A DNA stretch of 64,000 nucleotides, taken from assembly GCF_000801105.2 (NCBI RefSeq), contig NC_079519.1, positions 8,988,668 to 9,052,667 on the forward strand, in the 5' to 3' direction. The stretch's first letter is position 1; every line of letters starts with the position of its first letter. The DNA is from Raphanus sativus (taxonomy: Eukaryota; Streptophyta; Magnoliopsida; Brassicales; Brassicaceae). The translations under genes and the position numbers were made by a program. The notes beneath the pieces are model-generated. The model worked only from the letters and a program-made list of their open reading frames with translations. It ran no database searches and was not told the DNA's origin. This document shows positions 1 through 11,612 of the stretch, one piece after another.

Positions 1-616
1 AATCTTGGTCCGAGAGTTCAAATTTTTTTGTAGTAAATTGTATTATAATGTATTATGTGTATAAATGTTCCACTTGCATAGTTAATGCTCGTAATGTGGT
101 AATGTATGAAATAAAATGAGCCATATACTATGATATATGTAGTTTGTTATATAAAGTTCGTAGGTTTAAATTAAACCGAATGATTTGACAGTAGAATCCC
201 CTATATATCCCTTCTATATTAATAGAGGGACATTTGAAAAGATATAACATCAAATTTGTAAAAATTAAAAAAAAGTGTATATCCTAGGTGTCAGTTAATT
301 AGCATAGCAATTTGGTGACGTTTCAGTTCCATATTTCAATTGAAAAAAATTGTTGGTTCAAAGGAAATTGAGGCAAATTCGCTAGGATTGATTAAATGTT
401 ATATGCATATCTCGCCAACCTTATAGTTTTCATACCGAGCGAGATTTAATACGACATTTAATGATCCCTCTTCGATATTAATTTCAAGGACCGATGTTAT
501 GTTAAGTCAAAGCAAAAAGATTAAATGCACAAAAGAATATTCTCGCACTTTCCTTAAATAAAAGTTACAAAATTTCCTAAATGATTAATGTATATATGAC
601 AATTAATGGTTATGAA
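1..616. other. AT-rich intergenic DNA with Helitron-like 5' end
   Basis: No gene is visible. At 197 a stretch beginning TCCCCTATATAT is preceded by an A. It resembles the TC-type 5' ends of the Helitrons further right (617, 3411, 5541), but I cannot pair it with a 3' end. The rest is low-complexity AT sequence. Confidence 0.4.
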
Positions 617-3410
617 TCCCCCTATACATTAAAAGAGAAGACACTTTATTGATTTCTGCTTACATAGCACTCATAGAAGACATTTTCGATTAATTCTCTT
701 AATTCTATTGGTTCCTTTTTACTAATTTCATTTTGATTTATTTTTAAATCGGCAGGGAAGAGTTAACCTAGAACCACTTAATCTAGGCTTCCAAACACTC
801 TCAACGATAGAATTAGTACATATATATATATTTAACTCTTTAGAACATTTGTATAAAATATATATATACTAACTCTTTAGAACTTTAGTATATATATATA
901 TATATATATTTAAATTGAGTATAAAATATAATTTTGGTTTTCAACCTGCGATAATATATTTTCACAAATCTAAATTGTATATGATTTTTTGGTAGGTAAT
1001 TTTTCTTATCCTTTATATAATTATTGTTAGAAAAACACACACATACATTTTATACTAAAATGTGTTAAAAATTTAACTAAATACTACATAAAGGCTATTT
1101 CAGAATTTAAGTATTACTAAATAATATATTTTTACTAATAAATTAGCCACCAAAATTCCACATTCGTTTTTAAAATATTTAAATACATTATCGCAGGTCG
1201 CAAACAGAAAATATATTTTTCTAAAATATATAACAAATTTTAAAAATACTACATAAAATCTATTTAAGAATTGAAGGATTAATAAATTATATTTGTTTAT
1301 TAAATCATCGAGAACACTTAGAAGAAAGTAACAGTAAATACTTACCTTTAGTGTAAGTATAATTATTATTCGTAACCATCCTTTAAATTTTAAATATACT
1401 GAAATATTTATCTTAAATATATTATTTTACACGAATTTTGCTTGTAAGTGATACTTTCTCAAAAATACGTATGTGATATTTAATGTAAATAATTAATGAC
1501 AAAATATATATGCCATTAAGATACTATCGAAAACGGCAAATTCGTAACTATGTTATGTTTTTACATCAAAATATATATGCCATTAAAATATATATGGCAT
1601 TAAGATACTTTCTCAAAACTACGTATGTGATGTTTTTACATTTAGATTGCTTGTCACGCAAATCAACATTTATAAAGTTGAATATAAATAATTAATGAAA
1701 AAATATATATGCCATTAAATATATACTATCAAAAACGGCAAGTTCGTAAGTGATACTTTCTCAAAACTATGTAGGTGATATTTTCTTACATTTAGATTGC
1801 TTGTCACGCAAATATATATATTTAAACTCATGGCAAAATTAATTTTATTGTTGAGTATTAATATTGAAGTCATTAATGATTAACAATAAAAGGAATAAAA
1901 TTATTATTGGGTTTTGACTAAAATATGAATGAAATTATTATTAAGAATATTTTATTTACAATGAAACACAACTCATGGAGTACATGTCACGTAAGTATAT
2001 TTCAATATTTAATACTCATAACAACCTTACGTAAGCATCACATGATTTCTCAAACTCTGGTATATATAATGATAGTTACCACAGCATTCTGCAATGCATG
2101 CATTTATTCGTCCTTAAGAAATATAAAGCTTTTTTGTAATGTTGATTATAGCTTAAAATCTTTTTTTCCTTTTTAACGAAATTTTGATGAAGCTGATGAA
2201 AAACAAAAGTTAAAATGCAGATTCTTGTACTTTGGAAGGCCTACGAAAATGAATCTGCATGCACTTTGGAAGGCCTACAAAAATGCTCCTGGAAATACCT
2301 TTGAAATGGTGTTGTCGATGAAGAGGTTTGTTCTTAATCGAAAAAGATAGTGTATTGTATTTAATAGCCTTGCAAGTTTATTTTAGTGTTTTTCTGTTTC
2401 TTCTCTATTAGGATTCAAGTGTGGATCTTCTTCGATCTAGAATTACTTAACTTTATGTTTGTTACAAACTTTTCCATTCTTATGTGCCAAATTCATATTT
2501 AATTTCTTCTGTATTTTAATCGAAATTTTTTTTCAGAGAAAAAAAACATTTTAATTATAATAATTTATGTGTCTATAGGGAATAAGGATTCATCTTCAAG
2601 TTGAAGAAGACTCAATCAAGAAATACCAAAATATTTTGACAGAAGGTCAAGCTGTGATCATCAACAATTTTCTAACTGAAGGACTGTCGTGGAAACTTTT
2701 GGGCCAATCTTTATTCTTACAAGATAGCAAAGGTTAAACTTGCTGATATTTTTTATGAAAAATATTCAAAGACATATTTTGAATCCAAGTCATTTTAACC
2801 GTCTATTTACTTTACTGGCATACACTGTGCCATCAAGATGCTTAATAGCAGAATCAGAGTGCTCCATCAGTATCTTAGATTCTTAGCCTAATGCAGAAAG
2901 GTAAATTGTATTCTTGCTCAAGTCCCCATTCTTTGTCCTTCTTCTGTATATTGTATTTTTAAGATTCATATTTCTGTGCTGTTAGGCGCTTTGTCTTGGA
3001 TCCAAAAGCTAAAACATGGACACCCAAATTTGAGATTTGAAGATTGCTATAAGTTTTTTAGTAATTTGACGTATTTTTCTTTTTATAAGGAACTTATCTG
3101 ATTATATTTTATTACTTCTTTGGCCTTTTTAAAATGTTTATATTAGAATTATTTATTTGTCTTAATTATCATTCCATTTTTGAGGAAAAAAGTTATAAAT
3201 TATATTTCTACTATGAATCGATATCATGTACACCAAATATTTATGTGTTCTGGGGAAGATATGTTAATTAAATTGTTAAGGTAGTAAGGAAAAAGCTTGC
3301 AAAACAAGCAAAATAAATAAACGGCTGACAAAATGACTTGAATGTTATTTGGAATTGATATATTATATAAAAATGCTGGCAAAACAAGCAAAGTAGCAAA
3401 GTTGATGAAA
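617..3410 (+). mobile_element. Degenerate Helitron-derived region
   Basis: A Helitron-type 5' terminus (TCCCCCTATACATTAAAAG) follows an A at 616, as expected for insertion between A and T. The interior is AT-rich, with TA microsatellites near 820-910, a short-period repeat near 1440-1810 built on 'aaatatatatgccattaa' and 'gatactttctcaaaac', and the RPA-like relic at 2210-2760. I found no CTAG 3' end before the next Helitron starts at 3411. The element is therefore either truncated or nested, and the right boundary given is only that next start. Confidence 0.35.
2210..2760 (+). pseudogene. Replication protein A (RPA1/DUF223 OB-fold) relic
   Basis: Two exon-like blocks read as part of a plant RPA1-like OB-fold. 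The first (about 2259-2323) translates as LWKAYKNAPGNTFEMVLSMK. The second (about 2581-2739) contains IRIHLQVEEDSIKKYQ followed by ILTEGQAVIINNFLTEG, the 'trihasv...kf...l.EG..y.i.nF' pattern of DUF223/RPA70 domains. An intron-like gap separates them (donor AGGTTTGT, acceptor CTATAG), but the reading frame does not join cleanly, and a stop follows DSKG. The 'ctttggaaggcctac' piece is duplicated just upstream (2230 and 2262). RPA-like genes are often carried by plant Helitrons, which fits the surrounding sequence. It is not a functional gene. Confidence 0.55.
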
Positions 3411-5245
3411 TCCCTCTATATATTAAATGAGAAGTCACTTTGCCAGATAAATTATGTTACTACCAAGTAATATAATATAATAATTGAAATTTTTAATCCA
3501 ATAATGAAAAAGCTATATATTGTATATATTTTTAAGTAGCCAAAATACATACAATATTTGTTTTTTACGATATGTATTATTGTACTATATATTTAATATA
3601 TTTTTTAAAATTATTAATGTTCTTTCTTAACCTAGAAATATATAAGTTATATAACATTAGAAATAAATCAGTTATGGATCTTTAGAAAATATTCATTAAA
3701 ATGTAAATTTAATCTTAAAATATTAATATTTATTTTTAATTGAACACAATATATATGCAAATCTAAGTAGTTTTCCTTATTAGTCTTAGTCATTAATCTT
3801 TAATTACTACTATACATTAATATATTGGAATATACCAATTATATTGTGTATTATACATTAGTATACTCAGATATACAAATGATATTTGCATTAAATATAG
3901 TTTTCCTAAATGTTCCTAATTGTTTAAATCGTTTATTAATAACTTACCTTATTTTATTATTGATTCCTTATGCAAGTTGATATGATAGTTACCTTATTTT
4001 GTTATCAATCACTTGCGCAAGTTGATATGATAATTGTCGCAAACCAGTTAATGACAATGTAGATTTAATTAATATTTAAGTTGTTTAGTGATTTATTATG
4101 ATAACTATTTATTATGGCATATACATATGTTTCTTGCGCAAGTTACTATCACATTTATTACATTTTAAATGCAATTTACCTTAATGTTTCTAAATTGTTA
4201 ATTCGTTTTTAATGACTTACCATATTTTGATATAGTTTTTACTTGTTCAAGTTCTTATATATTAAATGGCAAACTAGTTGATGAAAATATAATGTTAATA
4301 TCTTTTTTTAAACTATTTCATTATTATTACGAAAATTTTTTCTCAAACTTCATTTATTATGAAATATATGCCCCTAATAACTCTCCCACATGGAAGATCG
4401 ACTATATATAAAAATACTCACAAAGTCTTAAACTGACATAACTTTATATATTTTAATGAAATTTACACAACCGCAATTTTAATCTGTTTTTTATTCGATA
4501 AAAATTTTAAATTTATAAATTCTAACAGTTGTTTGTTTTTTCTATTAACAGATAAATAACACATTCGAAAGACTGGTTGTGGTTGACTACAAACCAGTTT
4601 TCAGACTATTTCGAGGTATGTAAATTTCATATTATTTTCGTTGCAGTAAAATAATTTAGAAATCTATTAAATTATTTGATATTGTTCAATTGCTAACAAA
4701 ATTAAATAACTTTTTGCAGGTTGCGATGGGATTTTTTTTTCCGAGAATTGTACTTCTTATTTTATATTACTTATGGATTGTATTTTAATTTTTATCATAT
4801 TTTCTTTTAATATATCACTATTTTAAAAAAAAACTATAAAAACATAAATATAATATTTCACCTAAAATATACAATTACATCGTTTATACAACACAATTTC
4901 ACTTAGTCATAATGTACAATATGTAACTTCTAAAACTGAACACTATTTATTTTCTTTTATTTTGAATATTTTTATGCATGCACAGGGTGTTTTCGGAAGA
5001 GCAGCTATGCAACTCGTTCTTTATCTCTACCATACTGCATCTAAAAGATTTACGCAAACTATGTCTCAGCATTGAAACTCTCGCTTGTCCCACTTTCTCC
5101 CACATTAAAGATGCACGTTATATGTCAGCGTCAACTTCCGTACACTTACAATATATTGAGATCAGTGAGTTCACTATCAAGATTCAACTAAGGCAATACC
5201 ACACAATATTTTTATGTCCGCACAGGGTGCGGGCGAGTCATCTAG
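3411..5245 (+). mobile_element. Non-autonomous Helitron, 1.8 kb
   Basis: It starts TCCCTCTATATATTAAATG after an A (3410). It ends with a hairpin CGCAC-AGG-GTGCG (5219-5231) followed by GGGCGAGTCATCTAG and a host T (5246). TC start, 3' hairpin, CTAG end and A/T insertion are the Helitron hallmarks. No Rep/helicase coding is present. The interior repeats phrases built on the palindrome TTGCGCAA with 'gttgatatgata' (around 3970-4150). It also has exon-like fragments with good splice signals (4551-4617, then 4720), which may be captured gene pieces I cannot identify. Start and end could belong to two nested elements. Confidence 0.55.
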
Positions 5246-5257
5246 TAATAAATTTTT

Positions 5258-5530
5258 GATAACATTTTTGTATCTTAGCTATTTTTGTTTGATTTTGTAT
5301 TATTAATAGATATTAAACAATCAAATTAACCATATAATAAAAAATATATTTTTTCTTATACGTTATATTTGAATTTTTTAAAACGACTACAAATTATTAG
5401 AAATTTTAAAATACCAAAATTTTGTGATCAATGGCTTAATTATTTTTTTATAACAAGATACAAATGATCATCAAATTGTATTAATATGGAATTTTATTTA
5501 ATAAATATTCAAATTAAATAATATATATAT
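5258..5530 (+). repeat. Direct repeat, copy 1
   Basis: This AT-rich stretch, beginning 'gataacattt' and running through 'gtgatcaat' and 'aaattgtattaatatgga', recurs with point changes and small indels at 5788-6060. Copy 1 lies outside and copy 2 inside the Helitron at 5541-6517. It is probably family-specific Helitron subterminal DNA or a local duplication. Confidence 0.7.
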
Positions 5531-5540
5531 ATATATATAT

Positions 5541-6517
5541 TCCCTTATATATTAATTGAAAAACCTTACAACATTATTTTGTAGTTACATGCCACCATCA
5601 GAATGAAATTCAGAATTCTTAGGTTGGTCCATCTTAATTTATATTATATTTTGTATTAAACCAATTATCAAATTGATAAATAGTATACAAAAATATATTC
5701 CTGCACTCTCCTTAAATAAAAGCTATGGAATTACCTAATATGATTAACGTATATATGACAATTAATGATTATGAATAATAAACATTTGATAACATTTTTT
5801 GTATCATAGCTCTTTTTTGTTTGATTTTTATATTATTAAAAGATATAAAACAATCACATTAATCATATAATAAAAATTAGATTTTTCTTATATGTTATAT
5901 TTTGAATTATTTTAAACGACTATAAATTATTAGAAATTTTAAAATATCACATTGAAAATTTTGTGATCAATTGTTTAATTTGTTTTTTATAACAAGATGA
6001 AAATAATCATAAAATTGTATTAATATGGATTTTTATTTAATAATATGGATTATATATATATATATATATATATCTATTCATCTTACTATTTAAAGCAAGA
6101 AAATAGGTTACATCAATTTAGTCGTCCAGTTGAAACCCTTCGATTTCGGAAATAGAGTGAATAAACTATTAAATAGTTTTCAGTGATGTTAAAGTAAAAT
6201 ATTAAAAAAATTATAGAACCGGTTTCTGTAATAAAAATTCACTTGATTGCCACATTACGGTTTTATATGTATAAACAGGGTGATAAAAATTTTAAGTTCA
6301 AATCGATCAGACTCATCATAAATTTAAATAAATTTCGGTCTACAATTACAATTACAAATGCTCAACCAATATATATATGATTATATAAAGAAAACATAAC
6401 TGTATGCATATTAAAAAAATACAAAAACACATATACATATCTAACTTGTCAATACTATATATTTTAATTTTTTATTATATAAACTCACCCTGCGCAAAAG
6501 CAGAGGTCTTATTCTAG
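5541..6517 (+). mobile_element. Non-autonomous Helitron, about 1 kb
   Basis: The 5' end TCCCTTATATATTAATTG sits directly after a (TA)n tract. The 3' end is an imperfect hairpin (CCTGCGC-AAAA-GCAGAGG, 6489-6506) followed by GTCTTATTCTAG and a host T. The base before the start is T rather than the expected A, so the 5' limit may be one or two bases off. No coding capacity. It carries the second copy of the direct repeat (5788-6060) ending in another (TA)n run. Confidence 0.5.
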
Positions 6518-6878
6518 TATATCATTATTTAACGATGTAAAACAAAAAAAAATATGTAAATAAAAATAAAAATGAACATCCACACAGTTGAGTAGTTATT
6601 TTCTTATTTATAAATGTCTTCTTGGACCAAAGTTCACAAGTAATGTCAGTTTACGAAAAGAAAAATTCACAAGTAATGTCGTAAACGTTATATACTCTTG
6701 ACCGCATTATGATATACTCTTCTTGAACGTTATATACATATATACGGTATTATATACACATATTACGGTAGATACTTTATTTGAACAATAGCTGAATTGG
6801 TTAAATGTTGTCCAGAAAAAAAAGCTGAATTGGTTAAATAAATAAATGATATTTTACTCAAAAAAAATAAAACGGTAC

Positions 6879-7711
6879 TTCGCATCGTAAATCACACGTG
6901 ATTCCTCGCATTACAAATATGGGCATTATCAAAAATACCTTCAGCACCGGATCTCTTTCCTAGTGTATCTCTATTCACAAATTTTGATTACTTGTTTTGG
7001 AGACTTCCGAAGGATTATAATTTTGATTCCTTCTCTTGGATATTATGGTATATTTGGAAAAATAGGAATAGCAAGATCTATACAAATAAAGCGGGAGATC
7101 CGCAAGAAATCCTTAGAATAGCAGAAGTGGAAGCAGAGACTTGGGCAGATGCTCAAAAGATGATACCAAACCCTGGTCCAATTGATAACCCGTCGTCTGA
7201 CTGGCTATCTGTAGAGACCTCTAGAGTTTGCTTAGTTGATGGTGCATGGAGTATAGAAGACCAATTCACCGGCCAAGGCTGGTTCTGCAGGAACAATGGA
7301 GGAATCGAGAAGATGATGGGCGCTATGAGTCTCCGCCGAAGCTTATCTGCTTTACATGCTGAATGTGAAGCTTTGATATGGGCTATGGAGTGCATGAAGG
7401 CTCTCAACTACTCAGACGTAGTCTTCGCAACAGACTGTTCTCAATTGGTGAAGATGGTGTCATCACCTGGAGAATGGCCAGCTTTTACTACACACTTGGA
7501 GAAATTTCAACGCAGTAAGACTTTCTTCCCTAACTTCACAATTCGACATATTCCGAGGGCGCAAAATCAAGTGGCGGACAAGCTGGCACGAGGTGCTAGA
7601 CGTTCCCCTTCAGCTATGTTCTATGTCAACTCTATGCCTCCGGCTTGGTTCTCTGAGTCCGGTGCGCATACATCGTAGTTTTTAGTTATCATTTGTTATC
7701 AAAAAAAAAAA
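6879..7711 (+). mobile_element. 5'-truncated LINE, RNase H end, with TSD
   Basis: An L1-type plant LINE 3' end of 833 bp. It is bounded by an 11-bp target duplication TAAAACGGTAC (6868-6878 and 7712-7722) and ends in a poly(A) run of at least ten A (7701-7711). The tandem sister unit at 9108-9120 has the uninterrupted target (TAAAACGGTACCATCC), so the insertion postdates the tandem duplication or was never in that copy. The 5' truncation lies within the region just ahead of the RNase H domain. This is the normal product of incomplete target-primed reverse transcription. Confidence 0.9.
6902..7678 (+). pseudogene. LINE ORF2 C-terminus: type I RNase H domain
   Basis: The frame is open from 6902 to the stop at 7676-7678; a TGA at 6899-6901 breaks it further upstream. 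It reads ALQIWALSKIPSAP, then FWRLPKDYNF, ILWYIWKNRNSKIY and an RNase H domain. The catalytic acidic positions are visible: D in LVDGAW, E in HAECEAL, D in FATDCSQL and D in NQVADKLARGA. The real LINE ORF2 would carry endonuclease and reverse transcriptase before this, and neither is present. The fragment lacks its own promoter and is a dead 3' end, although the RNase H fold itself is undamaged. A start at 6992 (ATG-less, in frame) has no biological meaning. Confidence 0.85.
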
Positions 7712-8832
7712 TAAAACGGTACCATCCTATTCAAAACCTTCTGAGACAGCCACGTGTTGAAGCTAGGTTACTTCCTGAGTAACATGTCAGGCTATAAAGT
7801 AACGTTTTGGAGGGGGAGGAAAGATATACAGAAGAGTAAACAAAACAAAAAAGGATTTTATTTATCTTTCTCTTTCTACTTAATTTTGTATATTTTACAG
7901 TTAATAATACTATTTAAAATTTAATTAAGAAATGTGTAATCTTTTTTTTGTCGAAAGAAATGTGTAATCTATAATTTTATGACTCAAGAGAATAATGTTT
8001 TATTACATATAAGAAAAATGGATATTTCAAAAGAAATCTCAAGTGGGATCATTTGGCTATTAGTTTATTTGAGAACTTGATCCGTTCAATTAGGATATGT
8101 TAGACTCTTGCTCTAAGAAAAAACTGTTTCGTTCATTTATATCCAAAAAAGCATGTGGTTTTCATATTTCATTGCATATTTCATTGCCATTCCTCTAAAC
8201 TAAAAACCAAGCTTTTGCCAGAACTCAAACCTCTTAACATTTTTCACCAAAAAAAAAAAATCATTGGGGTTCATAGTATAAAGGAATATAACAACACTAG
8301 TATGCATAAATTGACTGCTATTGGGTTTGTGATATTTGGTCTCTTTGACATCTAAAACATTTTAAACTATATTTTAAAAAAGAAAATTTTTATATTTGTT
8401 TTGAAGGAAATGCAGATGCTATTAAAAACTGTAGGAAAAGAATAGTTTCGGTAGAGAGCTTTCAATTTATCTGGTTTAAAATGACATTATTGAGAGATTC
8501 ATAGAATAAAAGAAAACAAAAAAAGTAATATAGCTCAGTTCGAACTTGACACAATACAAACCCACAAATACATATGACCATTTGTGCTAAACGAAAACAT
8601 TAGCGAGATTTCATTATCTCATTAGATGTTGTGACCTCAAGCACAAGTTCGACCAACTTGCGGTCAAAGTCGTTAATCATGCAAAGGCATCTCTTTACCA
8701 AATAACACTACATGAGATCTTATTTTGGACAGAGAATTGCTTTTGTTTTCAAGTATGACATAACACAAATGAAACAACTTAAACAAAAAGTTTGAGAATC
8801 AAACTATGCCTTGATATTACTGGTAATTTCTG

Positions 8833-8857
8833 CACAATTGCGCGGATCTAATTATTT
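8833..8857. other. Filler at tandem-duplication junction
   Basis: A 25-bp sequence (CACAATTGCGCGGATCTAAT plus ATTT) separates the two tandem units and has no counterpart after the second. The GCGCGGATCTA part resembles the hairpin-to-CTAG end of local Helitrons, so it may be a remnant of one, but this is speculative. Confidence 0.4.
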
Positions 8858-10402
8858 TCTTCTTGGACCAAAGTTCACAAGTAATGTCAGTTTACGAAAA
8901 GAAAAATTCACAAGTAATGTCGTAAACGTTATATACTCTTGACCGCATTATGATATACTCTTCTTGAACGTTATATACACATATACGGTATTATATACAC
9001 ATATTACGGTAGATACTTTATTTGAACAATAGCTGAATTGGTTAAATGTTGTCCAAAAAAAAGCTGAATTGGTTAAATAAATAAATGATATTTTGCTCAA
9101 AATATAAAACGGTACCATCCTATTCAAAACCTTCTGAGACAGCCACGTGTTGAAGCTAGGTTACTTCCTGAGTAACATGTCAGGCTATAAAGTAACGTTT
9201 TGGAGGTGGAGGAAAGATATACAGAAGAGTAAACAAAACAAAAAAGGATTTTATTTTTTTTTTTGAACCTAGAAAAGGATTTTATTTATCTTTCTCTTTC
9301 TACTTAATTTTGTATATTTTACAGTTAATAATACTATTTAAAATTTAGTTAAGAAATGTGTAATCTATAATTTATGATTCAAGAGAATAATGTTTTATTA
9401 CATATAAGAAAAATGGATATTTAAAAAAAAAATCTCAAGTGGGATCATTTGGCTACTATATTTGAGAACTTGATCCGTTCATTTTGGATACGTTAGACTC
9501 TTTTTTTTCCTTGCTCTAAGAAAAAAACTGTTTCGTTCATTTATATCGAAAAAGCATGTGGTTTTCATATTTCATTGCATAGTATAAAGGAATATAAAAA
9601 CATTAGTATGGATTAATTGACTGCTATTGGGTTTGTGATATTTGGTAATTGACATCTAAAACATTTTAAACTATATTTTAAAAAAAGAAAATCTATATAT
9701 ATATATATATATATATACTATATTTGAGAACTTGATCCGTTCATTTTGGATACGTTAGACTCTTTTTTTTCTTGCTCTAAGAAAAAACTGTTTCGTTCAT
9801 TTATATCGAAAAGCATGTGGTTTTCATATTTCATTGCATAGTATAAAGGAATATAAAAACATTAGTATGGATAAATTGACTGCTATTGGGTTTGTGATAT
9901 TTGGTAATTGACATCTAAAACATTTTAAACTATATTTTAAAAAAGAAAATTTATATATATATATATTTGTTTTGAAGGAAATGCAGATGCTATTAAAAAG
10001 TGTAGGAAAAGAATAGTTTCGGTAGAAAGCTTTTCCTTTATCTGGTTTAAAATGACATTATTGAGAGATTCATAGAATAAAAGAAAACAAAAAAGTAATA
10101 TAGCTCAGTTCGAAGTTGACACAATACAAACCCACAAATACATTTGACCATTTGTGCTAAACGAAAACATTAGCGAGATTTCATTATCTCATTAGATGTT
10201 GTGACCTCAAGCACAAGTTCGACCAACTTGCGGTCAAAGTCGTTAATCATGAAAAGGCATCTATTTACCAAATAACACTACATGAGATCTTATTTTGGAC
10301 AGAGAATTGCTTTTGTTTTCAAGTATGACATAACACAAATGAAACAACTTAAACAAAAAGTTTGAGAATCAAACTATGCCTTAATATTACTGGTAATTTC
10401 TG
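8858..10402 (+). repeat. Tandem duplication, unit 2 (LINE-free)
   Basis: Second copy of the 6617-8832 unit without the LINE. Its G-box is at 9144-9149. Inside it, 9455-9716 is itself tandemly repeated at 9717-9960: both begin 'actatatttgagaacttg' and end in a TA microsatellite, period 262 bp. No coding sequence is supported. Confidence 0.85.
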
Positions 10403-11340
10403 TTTTGATTAGCACAAAACAATTTTAGTGAAGAGATGGAGCACATAGTAACTGATTGTGAACATAGAGCATATACGAACAATTGCTGATAACTTTTGCT
10501 TTTCTCCATTTAATGTTCGTGCGCTTTTCCAAGACATGGAGCACATAGTAAAAAAACAAGAAAAGTCTTAGAAATGTCACTCTCCTGGTACACTCTGCCT
10601 GGATCAGTGATTGTCTCGAGTTGGTGATACAACATTGACCGATTTATCCTTGGTCATGAATTAAATGCTCTGGTTTTTTTGTTTTTGGAAAATCATTACT
10701 GTTAACATCTTGATTGAAACTCAAATATTGAATACTTTTATCTTCTTCCCTTTTTTTTAGTCCAGAGTATTCCACTTGTTCTGCCTGCTTTTAGTTTTAT
10801 TACTAAGCTCTTCATAATTGTTCAATCATACCACTTCCTCATTGGATAACTAATGCCATTATCCATAATTTCTTCCTTACGTTAAGCTCGATAATGTGTT
10901 TGTTTTTTTTTTTAATTTTGTTCCCTATCAAAACAATGAGTGCATGAGTGAACCACAACCCTAAAATGTTTCGTATAAGTAACTTTGACTTGGTTAATTC
11001 ATAAAATATTTGGCCAACCGAGATCAGGGTTCAGTTCAACTAACAGTTTTCTTTATTTGATCTTTCGGGATAGAACACATATTTTTTTTTTTATTCCCAA
11101 CATTCACTCATCCAAAATATAGGGATGTCAAATTAGGCTAAACTGGCCTAGCCTAAAACCCATAAATACTTGAGTCCGACCCGACCTAGAAATATTTTAG
11201 GCCATTATTCAACTAGTCATGACCAAGTTACAACATGATTAAATATATTTTGACAAACAATATACACCGAGAGCAGGATCAAAAAAAGCAACAAACACAT
11301 ATACGGTTAGATAATTTATTTGAACAAAGAGCTAAATGAG
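10403..11340. other. Intergenic DNA upstream of the 11.6-kb gene
   Basis: No gene seen. A short direct repeat 'atggagcacatagta' occurs at 10437 and 10536. Around 11122-11200 the phrase 'gggatgtcaaattagg' followed by 'ccgacccgacc' looks like a fragment of the local GGGGTGGGCA-type MITEs. The rest is AT-rich. Confidence 0.5.
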
Positions 11341-11612
11341 TGATGAGAAGGAGACAGCCACGTGTTAAAGAGTAACATGTTAGATGACAAAAAACATACT
11401 CGCGAGACTAAAACACAGACACTCTGTTTTTGTACCTTTCTCTGTCCCTGATCGAAGCGAAAATTGGCGGATCAAAAACAAAATCGTTCGTACAAGAGAT
11501 TCTTGTCTACAGAAACTTACTCTCCAAGTTGCCATGTGCTATATAGTAGGAGTCAGCAGCTATTCCTTGTACCTCAACGTTTCTTCAGCTCTCTTTCATT
11601 TGTCAAAGAAAA
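11341..11612 (+). promoter_or_regulatory. Promoter and 5' UTR of the 11613 gene
   Basis: The G-box CACGTG lies at 11359-11364 in the phrase 'gagacagccacgtgtt', followed by 'agtaacatgt'. The same arrangement occurs at 7744-7790 and 9137-9180 in the tandem units. A TATA-like element, GCTATATAG, lies at about 11537-11545, roughly 70 bases before the ATG. G-boxes bind bZIP and bHLH factors in plants, so light, abscisic-acid or stress control is possible but not shown. Confidence 0.5.

Larger units (their letters stand above)
6617..8832 (+). repeat. Tandem duplication, unit 1 (with LINE insertion)
   Basis: The unit begins 'tcttcttggaccaaag' and ends 'tggtaatttctg'. It recurs in the same order at 8858-10402 with scattered changes. 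Unit 1 differs by an inserted LINE fragment (6879-7711) and an extra stretch at about 8181-8270. It holds a G-box (CACGTG, 7751-7756) inside the phrase 'gagacagccacgtgtt', which is also found upstream of the gene at 11613. No convincing coding sequence other than the LINE is present. A 25-bp filler (8833-8857) separates the units. Confidence 0.85.

Noticed and set aside
1440..1830. Possible CRISPR-like array of spaced repeats
   Set aside because: Short AT-rich words with irregular spacing in plant DNA; nothing resembles repeat-spacer structure or cas genes.
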